From Oryzomonas sp. (GTDB lineage: Bacteria > Desulfobacterota > Desulfuromonadia > Geobacterales > Pseudopelobacteraceae): a stretch of 64,000 nt of DNA. The translations under genes were made by a program, and so were the position numbers. The notes under the pieces are model-generated. The model was given only the letters and a program-made list of their open reading frames with translations, had not been told where the DNA came from and made no database searches. This document shows, one piece after another, positions 49,209 to 59,606 of the stretch (its first letter is position 1; each line of letters begins with the position of its first letter). The stretch spans positions 62,001 to 126,000 of the forward strand of contig JARLHN010000034.1 of the NCBI GenBank assembly GCA_031292255.1, given 5' to 3'.

Positions 49209-50261
49209 TCACTCTTTCGATACCCCGGCCTGTTCAAAGGTCGCCATCTCGTTCAGTATCTTCACCCCGGCCTCGATCAGGCTCATGGCCAGGGCCGCGC
49301 CGGTTCCTTCCCCCAGGCGCAGGTTCAGGTCCAGGATCGGTGCGGCGCCGATCCGCTCCAGCATGAACCGGTGGCCGATTTCCACCGACGCATGGGCGGC
49401 GAAGACGTAGTCGCGCACGTTGGGGTGCAGTTCCGAGGCGATCAGGGCGCCGGCGGTGGAGATGAAGCCGTCGATCACCACCGGGATAGCGTTGGCCGCG
49501 CATCCCAGCACCAGGCCGGCAATGGCGGCGATCTCCAGCCCGCCCACCTTGGCCAGCACATCCAGCGGGTTCTTCGGGTCGGGGCGGTTGAAGGCCAGCC
49601 CCTGTTCGATGACCCGGATCTTGTTCTCCAGGGCGATATCGTTGATGCCGGTGCCCCGGTGGGTCAACTCCCTGGCCGAAATACCGGAGAAGGCGGCGAT
49701 GATGGCCGACGAAGGGGTGGTGTTGCCGATGCCCATGTCGCCGGTTCCCGTCAGGGCCACTCCTTCCGCCTTGCACTGGTCGGCCAGGTCGATGCCGACT
49801 TTCAGGGCGGCCAGGGTCTCGTCACGGGTCATGGCCGGCCCCTTGGCGAGGTTTCGGGTGCCGCGGGCCACCTTCCGTGGGATCAGGCCTTCGGCGCCGT
49901 TGAAATCATAGTCAACTCCCACGTCCACCACCCGTACCTCGATCCCGGCATGGCGGGCGAGTACGTTGATGCCGGCCCCGCCGGCCAGCATGTTGAGCAC
50001 CATCTGGGGCGTGACCTCCTTGGGGCAGGCCGAGACCCCCTCGTCGGTCACACCGTGGTCGCCGGCAAAGGTAAAGATGACCTTTTTCCCGGTGTCGGGG
50101 CTCAACGTGCCGCTGATGGCGGCGACACGGCGTCCGAACTCCTCCAGCCTCCCCAGGGCGCCGAGCGGCTTGGTTTTGTTGTCCAGTTTGGCCTGGGCCT
50201 GGTGCAGCAGTTCGGTGTTGACCGGTTTGATGCGTTCCAGCGTGGCCTTTACAAAGTCCAT
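49209..50261 (-). CDS. cobT: nicotinate-nucleotide:benzimidazole phosphoribosyltransferase
   Basis: A 350-aa CobT that activates the lower-ligand base to its alpha-ribotide. [40 protein letters not shown] then [40 protein letters not shown] and the catalytic Glu near the C terminus ([13 protein letters not shown]) are all present. AAGGAGACCCTCA precedes ATG 50261, with a strong hairpin upstream. Confidence 0.96.
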   Translation of the reverse strand: MDFVKATLERIKPVNTELLHQAQAKLDNKTKPLGALGRLEEFGRRVAAISGTLSPDTGKKVIFTFAGDHGVTDEGVSACPKEVTPQMVLNMLAGGAGINVLARHAGIEVRVVDVGVDYDFNGAEGLIPRKVARGTRNLAKGPAMTRDETLAALKVGIDLADQCKAEGVALTGTGDMGIGNTTPSSAIIAAFSGISARELTHRGTGINDIALENKIRVIEQGLAFNRPDPKNPLDVLAKVGGLEIAAIAGLVLGCAANAIPVVIDGFISTAGALIASELHPNVRDYVFAAHASVEIGHRFMLERIGAAPILDLNLRLGEGTGAALAMSLIEAGVKILNEMATFEQAGVSKE

Positions 50262-50280
50262 TGAGGGTCTCCTTTTTTAA

Positions 50281-50342
50281 AACCAGATATTCCATTAGGC
50301 GGAGCAAAGCTCCTGCACGTGCCCTAATGGAATATCTGGGTT
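50281..50342. repeat. long hairpin between cobU and cobT
   Basis: AACCAGATATTCCATTAGGC (50281-50300) and GCCCTAATGGAATATCTGGG then TT (50321-50342) pair almost perfectly over 20 bp with two single-base bulges. An inner GGAG-CAAAG-CTCC hairpin sits in the loop. It lies in the leader of cobT about 10 nt before its ribosome site. Confidence 0.7.
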
Positions 50343-50352
50343 AAACCTACCC

Positions 50353-50374
50353 GAATCCGTGGCACCTTCACGGG
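50353..50374 (-). terminator. small hairpin after cobU
   Basis: TCCGTG-gcacctt-CACGGGA, 10 nt downstream of the cobU stop, resembles the hairpin after fabI (19367-19397). No T-run follows, so attenuation rather than full termination is likely. Confidence 0.5.
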
Positions 50375-50383
50375 AGCCAGGAC

Positions 50384-50917
50384 CTATTTCAACCTGAGCG
50401 GTATCCCGCTGATGACTATGTGTGCCTCGTCCGCCATAGCCGCCAGGAGCTGGTTGGCCTGGCCGGCGATGTCGCGGAAGCGCCGCGCCAGGCGGTTTTC
50501 CGGCACGATGCCCTGACCCACCTCGTTGGAGACCACAATGACCGGTGTCCGCATCCCGGCCAGGGTTGCCGCCAGGCGCCGCACATCCTCCATGATGTGC
50601 GTCTCGGCGTCCTCTTGCCGCTCTTCGTAGTAAAAGAGCAGGTTGGACAGCCAGAGGGTGAGGCAGTCCACCAGCACCGCCTTGAAGGCGCCGTCGCAAC
50701 CGGCCAGGGCCTGGGACAGATACAGGGGCTCCTCCATGGTCTGCCATGCGTCGCCGCGGCGCAGGCGGTGCTTGTTGATCCGCTCCGCCATCTCGTCGTC
50801 CAGTGCCCGGGCCGTTGCCAGGTAGCCGAGCGGTGTACCGAACCGATGGGCCAACTCCTCGGCGAAACGGCTTTTGCCGCTTCGCGCCCCGCCGGTAATG
50901 AAGATCGTTGTGGCCAT
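50384..50917 (-). CDS. cobU: adenosylcobinamide kinase / guanylyltransferase
   Basis: A 177-aa bifunctional enzyme that phosphorylates cobinamide and then transfers GMP. The P-loop GGARSGKSRFAEELA is at the N terminus; INKHRLRRGDAW includes the guanylylated His region, and DCLTLWLSNLL and VIVVSNEVGQGIVPENRLAR then RFRD are family signatures. It is the first gene after the riboswitch and its terminator. Length is normal. Confidence 0.95.
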   Translation of the reverse strand: MATTIFITGGARSGKSRFAEELAHRFGTPLGYLATARALDDEMAERINKHRLRRGDAWQTMEEPLYLSQALAGCDGAFKAVLVDCLTLWLSNLLFYYEERQEDAETHIMEDVRRLAATLAGMRTPVIVVSNEVGQGIVPENRLARRFRDIAGQANQLLAAMADEAHIVISGIPLRLK

Positions 50918-50931
50918 ACGCCCCTCCGACG

Positions 50932-50968
50932 AAAAAAGCCCCTGCCAAATAACGCCATGGGCAGGGGC
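50932..50968 (-). terminator. riboswitch expression-platform terminator ahead of cobU
   Basis: On the minus strand GCCCCTGCC-N13-GGCAGGGGC is followed by TTTTTT, a textbook intrinsic terminator between the cobalamin aptamer and the cobU start. Confidence 0.9.
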
Positions 50969-51035
50969 TCGAAAATACCTGGATGAAGATGCTATCCGGC
51001 TTCGGCCCCTCGTTCCACGGAGGTCCCAAAGGCAT

Positions 51036-51200
51036 CGGAATGGCAGGTTTCCTGGCTTGGGGATCGTTCCACTGCCGCGCCTTCCCAGGTTTCCCCAGTG
51101 GCATGATGCGGCGTCGGTCCCCCCTTACAGTTGCGGGACAGCGAGGGAGTTGCACCCTCTTCCCTTTTAACCACGCTGAGCTGCAGCGCGGCACCAGACC
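51036..51200 (-). promoter_or_regulatory. cobalamin riboswitch of the cobU operon
   Basis: Minus strand: GGGTGCAACTCCCTCGCTGT then CCCGCAACTGTAAG, ATGCCACTGGG, GGGAAGGCGCGGCAGTGGAA and AAGCCAGGAAACCTGCC are the conserved cobalamin-aptamer parts in order. With the terminator at 50932-50968 it should stop transcription of the lower-ligand operon when cobamide is plentiful. Confidence 0.94.
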
Positions 51201-51396
51201 GGTTGATAAACAATTTCGCGTTTTGTACCAGACCACAGGCGGATTGTCAAAACGGAAAGTGACGGCAATAAACTACCCTGCCGGTAAATACCGATACCTA
51301 GCTGTATTTGTTCGTATATTAATTATGCATCCGTTCGATGGCCGTCACGATTTTCCGGCGATATGACAGACTTTGGGAAAAAAATTACCACACCCC

Positions 51397-51425
51397 TTGA
51401 TTTTTGCCCACCTGTTGATTATATT
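51397..51425 (+). promoter_or_regulatory. sigma70-type promoter of groESL
   Basis: TTGATT (51397-51402), 17 bp, TATATT (51420-51425). The CIRCE operator begins 8 nt further on, at the expected start of transcription. Confidence 0.75.
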
Positions 51426-51432
51426 CCTCCCG

Positions 51433-51459
51433 TTAGCACTCAATGGACGCGAGTGCTAA
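51433..51459. promoter_or_regulatory. CIRCE operator (HrcA site)
   Basis: TTAGCACTC-N9-GAGTGCTAA is an exact match to the CIRCE consensus. HrcA binding here would repress groESL outside heat stress. Confidence 0.97.
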
Positions 51460-51511
51460 TCGCGTCTGCGACTTTACACCACCAACCGGTAATAGAAAGG
51501 AGAAGGACAAC

Positions 51512-51799
51512 ATGAATTTGAGACCACTTCAGGACCGCATCCTCGTCAAGAGGGTCGAAGAGGAAACCAAGACCGCAGGGGGGCTTTTCATCCCCGAAAC
51601 CGCCAAGGAGAAGCCGCAGCGCGGCGAAATCGTGGCTGCCGGCAACGGCAAGAAGACCGAAGAAGGCAAGGTGCTGCCTCTGGACGTGAAGGTGGGCGAC
51701 AAGGTGCTGTTCGGCAAGTATTCGGGCACCGAGATCAAGGTTGATGGCGAAGAATATTTGATTATGCGGGAAGATGACATCCTGGCCGTCGTAGAATAG
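51512..51799 (+). CDS. groES: co-chaperonin GroES
   Basis: A 95-aa co-chaperonin. [18 protein letters not shown] at the start, a mobile loop with [20 protein letters not shown], and the C-terminal [14 protein letters not shown] are typical. AAAGGAGAAGGACAAC precedes ATG 51512; the longer frame to 51443 is CIRCE leader. The stop is followed at once by a 120-bp palindromic element and then groEL. Confidence 0.98.
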   Translation: MNLRPLQDRILVKRVEEETKTAGGLFIPETAKEKPQRGEIVAAGNGKKTEEGKVLPLDVKVGDKVLFGKYSGTEIKVDGEEYLIMREDDILAVVE

Positions 51800-51800
51800 A

Positions 51801-51920
51801 GAAACGGTCTTTTTTCGCCCTAGCCTCGCCAATCTTCGGAACGCCTGTGTGCGACGTACCTCCGGTACGTCTCCGCGACATTCCTCGATTGGCAAACCCA
51901 GGACAAAAAAAACTCGTTTC
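51801..51920. repeat. palindromic element between groES and groEL
   Basis: The ends GAAACGgtCTTTTTTCGCCC and GGACAAAAAAAACTCGTTTC pair imperfectly. Inner arms (CGCCAATCTTCGG / CCTCGATTGGCAAA) and a centre GACGTACCTCCGGTACGTC continue the hairpin. It starts 2 nt after the groES stop and lengthens the groES-groEL gap to 176 bp. Confidence 0.8.
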
Positions 51921-51972
51921 TAATTCAGACAATAACTTCAAAAACTAAATCATATTCTATATGGAGGAATAA

Positions 51973-53622
<1,650 letters not shown>

Positions 53623-53627
53623 TCGGG

Positions 53628-53746
53628 AAAACGTCTCTTTTCCGCCCTGGCTGGGTCAATCGGCGGGCTTGCTTGTGCGGCGTAGCGCTGCTACGCCTCC
53701 GCGCAACCCCTTGATTTCCTGCCCAGGACGAAAAACAGAGCGTTTT
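53628..53746. repeat. palindromic element after groEL
   Basis: The ends AAAACGTCTCTTTTCCGCCC and GGACGAAAAACAGAGCGTTT then T pair imperfectly; the centre GCGGCGTAGCGCTGCTACGC then CTCCGC is shared with the 54381 and 60531 copies. It begins 5 nt after the groEL stop. Confidence 0.8.
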
Positions 53747-53775
53747 CACCCTCGACGTTCCCTTTATTGCCCGGG

Positions 53776-53810
53776 AAAAGGCCGGAGACATCATGTCTCC
53801 GGCCTTTTTT
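53776..53810 (+). terminator. intrinsic terminator of groESL
   Basis: A perfect 15-bp stem, AAAAGGCCGGAGACA-TCA-TGTCTCCGGCCTTTT, runs into TTT GTTT. Confidence 0.92.
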
Positions 53811-53914
53811 GTTTAAAACTGTTGCCTGAAGGTTGTTTAGGTCATATTATGACGTCGCAGAAAGGTTACAATTAGTACCTTTGAACCTTTGAACCTTTGA
53901 ATTAACGAATTAAT

Positions 53915-54012
53915 GACCCCCTCCCCCAGCGGGGGAGGGTAAGGGAGGGGGAAAAGGCTGCAAACTCAGTTGATCCACCCTCCCAACCTCCACCCGCAAG
54001 GAGAGGGGAACT
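53915..54012. repeat. GC-rich palindromic repeats upstream of the cupin gene
   Basis: CCCCCTCCCCCAGCGGGGGA then GGG, and about 40 bp later CACCCTCCCAACC...AGGAGAGGGGA, form one or two copies of the C-rich/G-rich family. Confidence 0.7.
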
Positions 54013-54061
54013 CGCCGAAATACTTAATGTTACGTAACACGAGATTGAAAAAGGAGGGAAT

Positions 54062-54379
54062 ATGGAGTTGATCGGTAAAGCCCTGACCATGAGCGACCTG
54101 GTGGCGTATCAGGAGGGCTCGGTGGTCAGCAAGACGTTGATCGACAAGAAGATCGGGACGTTGACGCTGTTTTCGTTTGATGCCGGACAGGGGCTTTCCG
54201 AGCATGCCGCCCCCTACGACGCCTTTGTGCAGGTCGTGGACGGCGAGGCCGAGGTGACCATCGAGGGGAGCGCCCAGACGGTGGCGGCCGGCCAGATGAT
54301 CATCATGCCGGCCAACAAGCCCCATGCGCTCAAGGCGGTCAAGCCGTTCAAGATGCTGCTGGTGATGATTCGAGCGTAG
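54062..54379 (+). CDS. small cupin-domain protein
   Basis: A 105-aa single cupin: FDAGQGLSEHAAPYDAFVQV then VDGEAEVTIEG is motif 1 and MIIMPANKPHALKAVKPFKM motif 2; the His/Glu metal ligands are only partly conserved. Small cupins bind metals or act as sensors; the substrate is unknown. AAAAGGAGGGAAT precedes ATG 54062. Its stop is followed at once by a palindromic element. Confidence 0.87.
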   Translation: MELIGKALTMSDLVAYQEGSVVSKTLIDKKIGTLTLFSFDAGQGLSEHAAPYDAFVQVVDGEAEVTIEGSAQTVAAGQMIIMPANKPHALKAVKPFKMLLVMIRA

Positions 54380-54380
54380 G

Positions 54381-54581
54381 AGGTTGTTGAAAAACAGCCA
54401 TCTCGCCGCCATCCTCGAAGGCCCTTTTGTGACTTCGGCCTGCGGCCTCACCCTTCGGGCGCCTTCGCGGTCCAATTTCACAAGTGAAATTGTGCGGCGT
54501 AGCGCTGCTACGCCTCCGCAAGGCCTTCTGCGGGTGCGACGATCTGACTGTTTTTGAACAACCTGAGTTTTTCAACAGCCG
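54381..54581. repeat. palindromic element after the cupin gene
   Basis: The ends AGGTTGTTGAAAAACAG (54381-54397) and CTGTTTTTGAACAACCT (54548-54564) pair with one mismatch. A second end-like TTTTTCAACAGCC lies just beyond. The centre holds GCGGCGTAGCGCTGCTACGC then CTCCGC. It starts 1 nt after the stop codon. Confidence 0.8.
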
Positions 54582-54602
54582 GCTCGAAAAATAATTTCCA
54601 CC

Positions 54603-54618
54603 CGGAAACTCCGGATGA
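54603..54618. repeat. short repeat CGGAAACTCCGGATGA (copy 3)
   Basis: Matches copies at 31960-31976 (inverted) and 37475-37491. It lies upstream of hemH. Confidence 0.6.
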
Positions 54619-54675
54619 GAAGCAATTTGATTTCAATATTTCTTTGTGCCGATGTGATGAGAAAGGGATTTCATA

Positions 54676-55626
54676 ATGTCTGAAAAAACCGCAGTATTGC
54701 TGCTCCAGATGGGGGGGCCGGATTCCCTGGACGCTGTCGAACCGTTTCTCTGCAACCTGTTTTCGGACCGGGACATCATCCGTATCGGGCCGGCCTTCCT
54801 GCAACCGGTGATTGCACGCATCATCTCCCGCCGGCGCGCCCGCACGGTGGTCGAGTATTACCGCCGGATGGGGGGCAAGTCGCCCCTGCGCGAGCTGACC
54901 GAGCAACAGGGCGCAGAGCTGGAAAAGGTCCTGGGCGAAGGGTACCGCTGTTTCGTGGCCATGCGCTATTGGAAGCCGGACACGATCGAAGCCCTTGCGG
55001 CCATCAAGCGTGAAGGCATCAGCCGGATCGTGGCATTGTCGCTCTATCCCCATTATTCACGGGCCACCGGCGGTTCCAGCTTCAACGAACTTAAGCGGGT
55101 GCTGGCCCAGTCAAAAGTGCATTTCGACATGGCATATATCCGCCAATTCTACGATCATCCCGGCTATATCGGGGCTCTGGTGGAGAAGATCGAACAGGGG
55201 CTGGCCGAATTCGCCGACCGAAGCGCCGTCCAGCTCGTTTTCTCCGCCCACGGTCTTCCCCAGTCGTTCATCGATTCCGGCGATCCCTACCTCGAACACA
55301 TCCAGGGCACGGTGCGGCTGGTGATGGAGCATTTCGGCGGTATCTCGCACCATCTGGCCTTCCAGTCGCGGGCCGGCCCGGTCAAGTGGCTTGAGCCCTC
55401 CACCGAGGGGAAGATCACCGAACTGGCAGCGGCAGGATGCAAGGATCTGCTGATGGTGCCGCTTTCGTTCGTGTCCGACCACATCGAGACCCTCTACGAG
55501 ATCGACATTCAGTACCGTGAAGAGGCCCAGAAATTGGGCATTGTAAACTTCCGGCGCAGCGGGTCCCTCAACAGTTCGCCCGCCTTTATCGGGTGCCTGG
55601 CCGACCTGGTGCGTTCGCTGGGGTAG
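54676..55626 (+). CDS. hemH: ferrochelatase
   Basis: A 316-aa enzyme that inserts Fe(II) into (copro)porphyrin. [20 protein letters not shown] at the N terminus, [18 protein letters not shown] with the catalytic His, and [20 protein letters not shown] with the second His/Glu site are all present. The demand for haem fits the cytochromes nearby. Start ATG 54676 follows GAAAGGGATTTCATA. Whether the protoporphyrin or coproporphyrin route is used cannot be told here. Confidence 0.95.
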   Translation: MSEKTAVLLLQMGGPDSLDAVEPFLCNLFSDRDIIRIGPAFLQPVIARIISRRRARTVVEYYRRMGGKSPLRELTEQQGAELEKVLGEGYRCFVAMRYWKPDTIEALAAIKREGISRIVALSLYPHYSRATGGSSFNELKRVLAQSKVHFDMAYIRQFYDHPGYIGALVEKIEQGLAEFADRSAVQLVFSAHGLPQSFIDSGDPYLEHIQGTVRLVMEHFGGISHHLAFQSRAGPVKWLEPSTEGKITELAAAGCKDLLMVPLSFVSDHIETLYEIDIQYREEAQKLGIVNFRRSGSLNSSPAFIGCLADLVRSLG

Positions 55627-55813
55627 CGGTCGCGGCAGAACGATGAAACAGGCACAAAATGGCACAACCTGGAAAGGCCTATGGAACTGGGATGAATGCG
55701 GATAGCATCTGAAACCGACTGGATTTTGGTTTTATCTGCGACCATCTCATTCATCGGCGGTTGCATGAAGCGCGATGCGCGCCATTAGATCTATTACTCA
55801 AAGGAGAACCGCA

Positions 55814-56386
55814 ATGTTCAAAAAATTGGTAGTTGCACTCATGGCTGTTTTCATGTCCGCAGGTATCGCCTGTGCCGAAGGCAAGGCGAAGAACCCGGTC
55901 GTCCAGATGGAGACCAGCCAGGGAACCATCAAGATTGAGTTGTTCGAAAAGGAGGCGCCCATCAGCGTCAAGAATTTCCTGGGCTACGTCAACAAGGGGT
56001 TCTATGGCGGAACGATCTTCCACCGCGTCATTAACGGCTTCATGATCCAGGGGGGCGGCTTTACCACCGATTTCGCCCAGAAGCCGACCGACGAGCCCAT
56101 CAGGAACGAGGCGGCCAACGGCCTGAAAAACGACGTCGGCACCATCGCCATGGCCCGCACCGGCATGCCGGACAGCGCCACGTCTCAATTCTTCATCAAT
56201 GTGGTGAACAACGACATGCTGAACCGGCCCAAACCGGACGGCTACGGCTATGCCGTCTTCGGCAAGGTCATCGAGGGCATGGATGTGGTGGACAAGATCA
56301 AGGCGGTCAAAACCGGCTTCTACCACGGCATGAGGGATGTGCCGGAACAGCAGGTGGTGATAAAGTCCGTGAAGGTGTTGAAATAG
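55814..56386 (+). CDS. exported cyclophilin-type peptidyl-prolyl isomerase
   Basis: A 190-aa periplasmic isomerase: signal peptide (VALMAVFMSAGIACAEG), then the cyclophilin core TIFHRVINGFMIQGGGF, GTIAMARTGMPDSATSQFFI and GYGYAVFGKVIEGMDVVDKI, as in PpiA/PpiB. It speeds proline cis-trans changes in exported proteins. AAGGAGAACCGCA precedes ATG 55814; the longer frame to 55775 is not used. Confidence 0.94.
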   Translation: MFKKLVVALMAVFMSAGIACAEGKAKNPVVQMETSQGTIKIELFEKEAPISVKNFLGYVNKGFYGGTIFHRVINGFMIQGGGFTTDFAQKPTDEPIRNEAANGLKNDVGTIAMARTGMPDSATSQFFINVVNNDMLNRPKPDGYGYAVFGKVIEGMDVVDKIKAVKTGFYHGMRDVPEQQVVIKSVKVLK

Positions 56387-56437
56387 GCCGCTATTTCGGG
56401 AAGTTCACAGCTTGACGTCGAAGGCTCGGGAGAGGAT

Positions 56438-57889
56438 ATGAGGGTTTATGCAATGCGCAGGATGATCACTGCGGCGGCCTTGGTTGCGGCGATGGCTCAT
56501 CAGGTATGGGGCGCCGGCGGCGAAGCGGCAATAACGACCACGACCATTGCAGAACAGACCGGCGTGGCGGTAACCATCTACAATTCCAACCTGGGGTTGG
56601 TCAAGGACCTCCGTGTGCTGCATCTGTCCAAGGGGCGCAGCGAACTGCGTTTCATGGATGTGGCTACCGCCATCATACCCGCCAGTGTCCATATCCGATC
56701 CCTCTCGGATGCCGACGGCCTGAATGTCCTGGAACAGAACTACGAGTATGACCTGCTCAGCCCGCAGAAACTGATGGACAAGTATGTGGGCAAAGAGGTC
56801 AAGCTCTACCAGAAGAACCCCTACAGCGAGCGGGAAGAGGTAGTGACCGCCACGCTCCTCTCCAACAACAACAACGGTCCGGTATACAAGATCGGCAACG
56901 AGATAACCTACGGCTATCCGGGGCGGGTCATCTTCCCTCAGTTGCCTGAGAGTCTGATCGCCAGCCCCACCCTGGTGTGGCTTCTGGAGAACGACCGTGA
57001 AAAACCGCACACGGTGGAGGCCACCTACCTGACCAACGGCATCAACTGGCGCGCCGACTACGTCATGACCCTCAACGAGCGGGACGACACGGCCGATCTG
57101 GGGGGATGGGTCACCATCACCAACAACAGCGGGGCAACCTATCGCGATGCCGCGGTAAAACTGGTGGCCGGGGACGTCAACCGGGTCCGCGATGAGGTGC
57201 CGCCGCGCGCAGCAGGCAGGGCCATGCTGATGGAGGCCGCCGCCCGGGCTCCCCAGTTCAGGGAGGAAGGGTTGTTGGAGTATCACATGTACACGCTCCA
57301 GCGCCCTTCCACCATCAAGGACAACGAGTCCAAGCAGATCAGCCTGCTCTCGGCCGCCGGCATACCGGTGCGCAAGGAGCTGCTCCTGTCCGGGGCTTCC
57401 TATTACTACCAGGAGGGCTACAGCGGGGACATCGCCAAGAAGCAGAAGGTCGGTGTCTATATCGAACTGGATAATCGCGAGAAGAATCACCTGGGGATGC
57501 CGCTCCCCAAAGGAACCGTGCGGGTCTACAAAAAGGACGGCGACGCGTCGCTCCAGTTTGTGGGCGAGGATGCCATCGATCACACCCCCAAGGACGAGAA
57601 GGTGCGGATCAAGCTGGGTGAGGCCTTCGACGTGGTGGCCGACAGGAAGCAGACCGACTGGAAAAAACGGGCAAGCGACAGCTATGAGGCGGCCTACGAG
57701 ATCTCGATCCGTAACCACAAGAAAGAGGCCGTCATGGTGCGGGTAACCGAACCGGTTCCCGGCGACTGGCAGGTGCTGAACTCCAGCCACGACTACATCA
57801 AGGCCGACTCCGGCATGCTGGAATACAAGGTGCCGGTAGCGGCGGATGGAGAGACGAAGCTGACCTACCGGGTTTTGATGCGGTATTGA
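56438..57889 (+). CDS. DUF4139 exported protein
   Basis: A 483-aa exported protein with signal peptide (MITAAALVAAMAHQVWG) and the DUF4139 plan: VAVTIYNSNLGLVKDLRVLH, then VEATYLTNGINWRADYVMTL in the middle, and a C-terminal beta-sandwich with GTVRVYKKDGDASLQFVGED and EISIRNHKKEAVMVRVTEPV. The family occurs in many bacteria without assigned function. GGGAGAGGAT precedes ATG 56438. A palindromic element begins directly after the stop. Confidence 0.87.
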   Translation: MRVYAMRRMITAAALVAAMAHQVWGAGGEAAITTTTIAEQTGVAVTIYNSNLGLVKDLRVLHLSKGRSELRFMDVATAIIPASVHIRSLSDADGLNVLEQNYEYDLLSPQKLMDKYVGKEVKLYQKNPYSEREEVVTATLLSNNNNGPVYKIGNEITYGYPGRVIFPQLPESLIASPTLVWLLENDREKPHTVEATYLTNGINWRADYVMTLNERDDTADLGGWVTITNNSGATYRDAAVKLVAGDVNRVRDEVPPRAAGRAMLMEAAARAPQFREEGLLEYHMYTLQRPSTIKDNESKQISLLSAAGIPVRKELLLSGASYYYQEGYSGDIAKKQKVGVYIELDNREKNHLGMPLPKGTVRVYKKDGDASLQFVGEDAIDHTPKDEKVRIKLGEAFDVVADRKQTDWKKRASDSYEAAYEISIRNHKKEAVMVRVTEPVPGDWQVLNSSHDYIKADSGMLEYKVPVAADGETKLTYRVLMRY

Positions 57890-58067
57890 GGAGGCTGGCA
57901 ACAATAACATGAACATCTTGCATCTCATCTTCCGGCCATCTTTGACCGCGGCTCAATCACAAAATCCTCGGCGCAGCCTGCTACGCCTGCAGTTTTGTTC
58001 AATCGCTACGGCCAAATCCGACCAAAATCCGAGCGCAATTTTGTTCAACTTATTATTACCAGCCTCC
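57890..58067. repeat. 178-bp palindromic element between DUF4139 and comF genes
   Basis: The ends GGAGGCTGGCAACAATAA (57890-57907) and TTATTATTACCAGCCTCC (58050-58067) are inverted repeats with two mismatches; the centre includes GGCGCAGCCTGCTACGCC. It starts at the base after the TGA and ends 8 nt before the next ATG, so it fills the whole intergenic space. Confidence 0.8.
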
Positions 58068-58075
58068 TAAGCCCC

Positions 58076-58801
58076 ATGAACAAATTTTTCACCGCATTCC
58101 TGGATGTTCTTTTCCCGCCGCTTTGCCACATCTGCCGGGCGTACATCCCCGAGGCAGGCACATTACACATCTGTCCGGCGTGCCGGGAATGCATGCCCAT
58201 CGTGGGGCATCCGCTCTGCCCGGTGTGCGGCATTTCCTTCCTGGGAGCGGGTGATGACCATGTTTGCGGCGACTGTCAAGAGTCGCAACCGGTTTTCAGG
58301 GCGGCACGGGCGGCCATGATCTACGAGGGGGGCTGCCGAGACCTGATCCATGCCTACAAATACCGCCATAAAACCTACCTGCGCCGTCCCCTGGCGCTAT
58401 TGGCGGCCGATTCTCTACGGGATTTCGTCGCCACATGCGCCCCTGAACTGATGGTGCCGGTGCCGTTGCATGTCCGGCGGCTCAGGGAGCGCGGTTTCAA
58501 CCAGGCGGTGCTCCTGGGCGAGATCTGGGCGCGCGAGTGGAACCTCCCCCTGGATCGCGACGCGATGCGTCGCATCCGGTGGACCGAACCGCAGATCAAT
58601 CTGACGGCCGCACAACGGCGCGACAATGTAAAGGGCGCCTTTGACGTCAGGGATGCCAATGCCGTAACGGGTCGGCGCGTGTTGCTGGTGGACGACGTCT
58701 ACACCACCGGCAGCACCGTGAAGGAGTGCGCCGTGGCGCTCAAGGCGGCCGGTGCCCGGGAGGTGGCGGTCGTGACGGTGGCTCGTGCCCCATGCGGTTA
58801 G
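58076..58801 (+). CDS. comF: ComF-family phosphoribosyltransferase-like protein
   Basis: A 241-aa protein: an N-terminal double zinc finger (LCHICRAYIP, CPACRECMP, CPVCG, CGDCQ) and a C-terminal PRTase fold with the PRPP motif VLLVDDVYTTGSTVKECA, plus RRLRERGFNQAVLLGEIWA. ComF is needed for DNA uptake in competent bacteria, and also appears in non-competent ones. ATG 58076 has no ribosome site of its own because the palindromic element ends 8 nt upstream; coupling to the DUF4139 gene would have to cross that element. Confidence 0.88.
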   Translation: MNKFFTAFLDVLFPPLCHICRAYIPEAGTLHICPACRECMPIVGHPLCPVCGISFLGAGDDHVCGDCQESQPVFRAARAAMIYEGGCRDLIHAYKYRHKTYLRRPLALLAADSLRDFVATCAPELMVPVPLHVRRLRERGFNQAVLLGEIWAREWNLPLDRDAMRRIRWTEPQINLTAAQRRDNVKGAFDVRDANAVTGRRVLLVDDVYTTGSTVKECAVALKAAGAREVAVVTVARAPCG

Positions 58802-59104
58802 ATTGCACTCGTAAATTCGGCTTTTTCAGCCGCTGCCGTCGTTGCGGTTCCTTGATGTAGACCCTGCTGCACCTGCGTCGCCGCGCCTCGGAACCAGTCA
58901 ATATAGCTCGGGATTACTTCCCGCGACTAACCGCACGGGGACGAGGAATGCGGAAAGTTGAGCAGCAGCCTGTATGGGCGACAGGAAAAATCATCATTGC
59001 CATGTGTTGAAATCAGGAATTGTTGCGGTGAGTTTTGTTGACGTATACGGTGTATATTTGCTATAGATTACGTTGCGCAAAGATATGACTGTCCGGGAGG
59101 AACT
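58802..59104. other. intergenic region with promoter of the Rrf2 gene
   Basis: About 300 bp without a gene. TTGACG (59038-59043), 18 bp, TATAGA (59062-59067) is a plausible promoter. The overlapping GTATACGGTGTATAT is a dyad that could be the autoregulatory operator. The earlier part (58802-58960) has no recognisable feature. Confidence 0.55.
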
Positions 59105-59581
59105 ATGCGTCTGTCAACAAAAAGTCGGTACGGCCTGAGGGCTCTTTTCGACATTGCCTACAATTGCGGCAATATGCCGGCCCAGATCCAGGACATCTCC
59201 CGTCGTCAGCAGATCTCGCCTCGCTATCTGGAGCAGATTTTTCAAAACCTCAAGCGGGCAGGGATATTGAAAAGCAAGCGAGGCCCCCAGGGGGGGTACT
59301 GCCTGGCCAAAAAGCCTGAGGAGATCACGGTGTTGGATGTTCTATGCGCCACGGAACAGGATGTGCTCCTGGTGGATTGCGCGGGGGTGACGCCGAAAAA
59401 ACGCAAGCGCAAGAACGACTGCCCCTTTGAGGGGCAGTGCGTGACCCAAACGGTCTGGGAAGAGGCCTCCACTCTGCTCAACACGCTGTTTTCCGGTATT
59501 ACCATCCAAACGCTGTGCCAGCGCGGCCAGGAGATGGGAATCAAGAAGGAGCAGGACCACCGTTTCATGTACTATATCTAG
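59105..59581 (+). CDS. Rrf2-family regulator (CymR/IscR type)
   Basis: A 158-aa Rrf2 protein: MRLSTKSRYGLRALFDIAYN, then the winged helix (QDISRRQQISPRYLEQIFQN) and the wing GILKSKRGPQGGYCLAKKPE. Cysteines at about 94 and 109-115 (VDCAGV; NDCPFEGQC) lie in the region that holds an Fe-S cluster in IscR-like members, though their spacing is non-standard. The cysK gene follows after 25 nt, so control of cysteine synthesis, as by CymR, is likely. Confidence 0.88.
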   Translation: MRLSTKSRYGLRALFDIAYNCGNMPAQIQDISRRQQISPRYLEQIFQNLKRAGILKSKRGPQGGYCLAKKPEEITVLDVLCATEQDVLLVDCAGVTPKKRKRKNDCPFEGQCVTQTVWEEASTLLNTLFSGITIQTLCQRGQEMGIKKEQDHRFMYYI

Positions 59582-59606
59582 GAAATCAGTGTTCCGGGAC
59601 AATATC

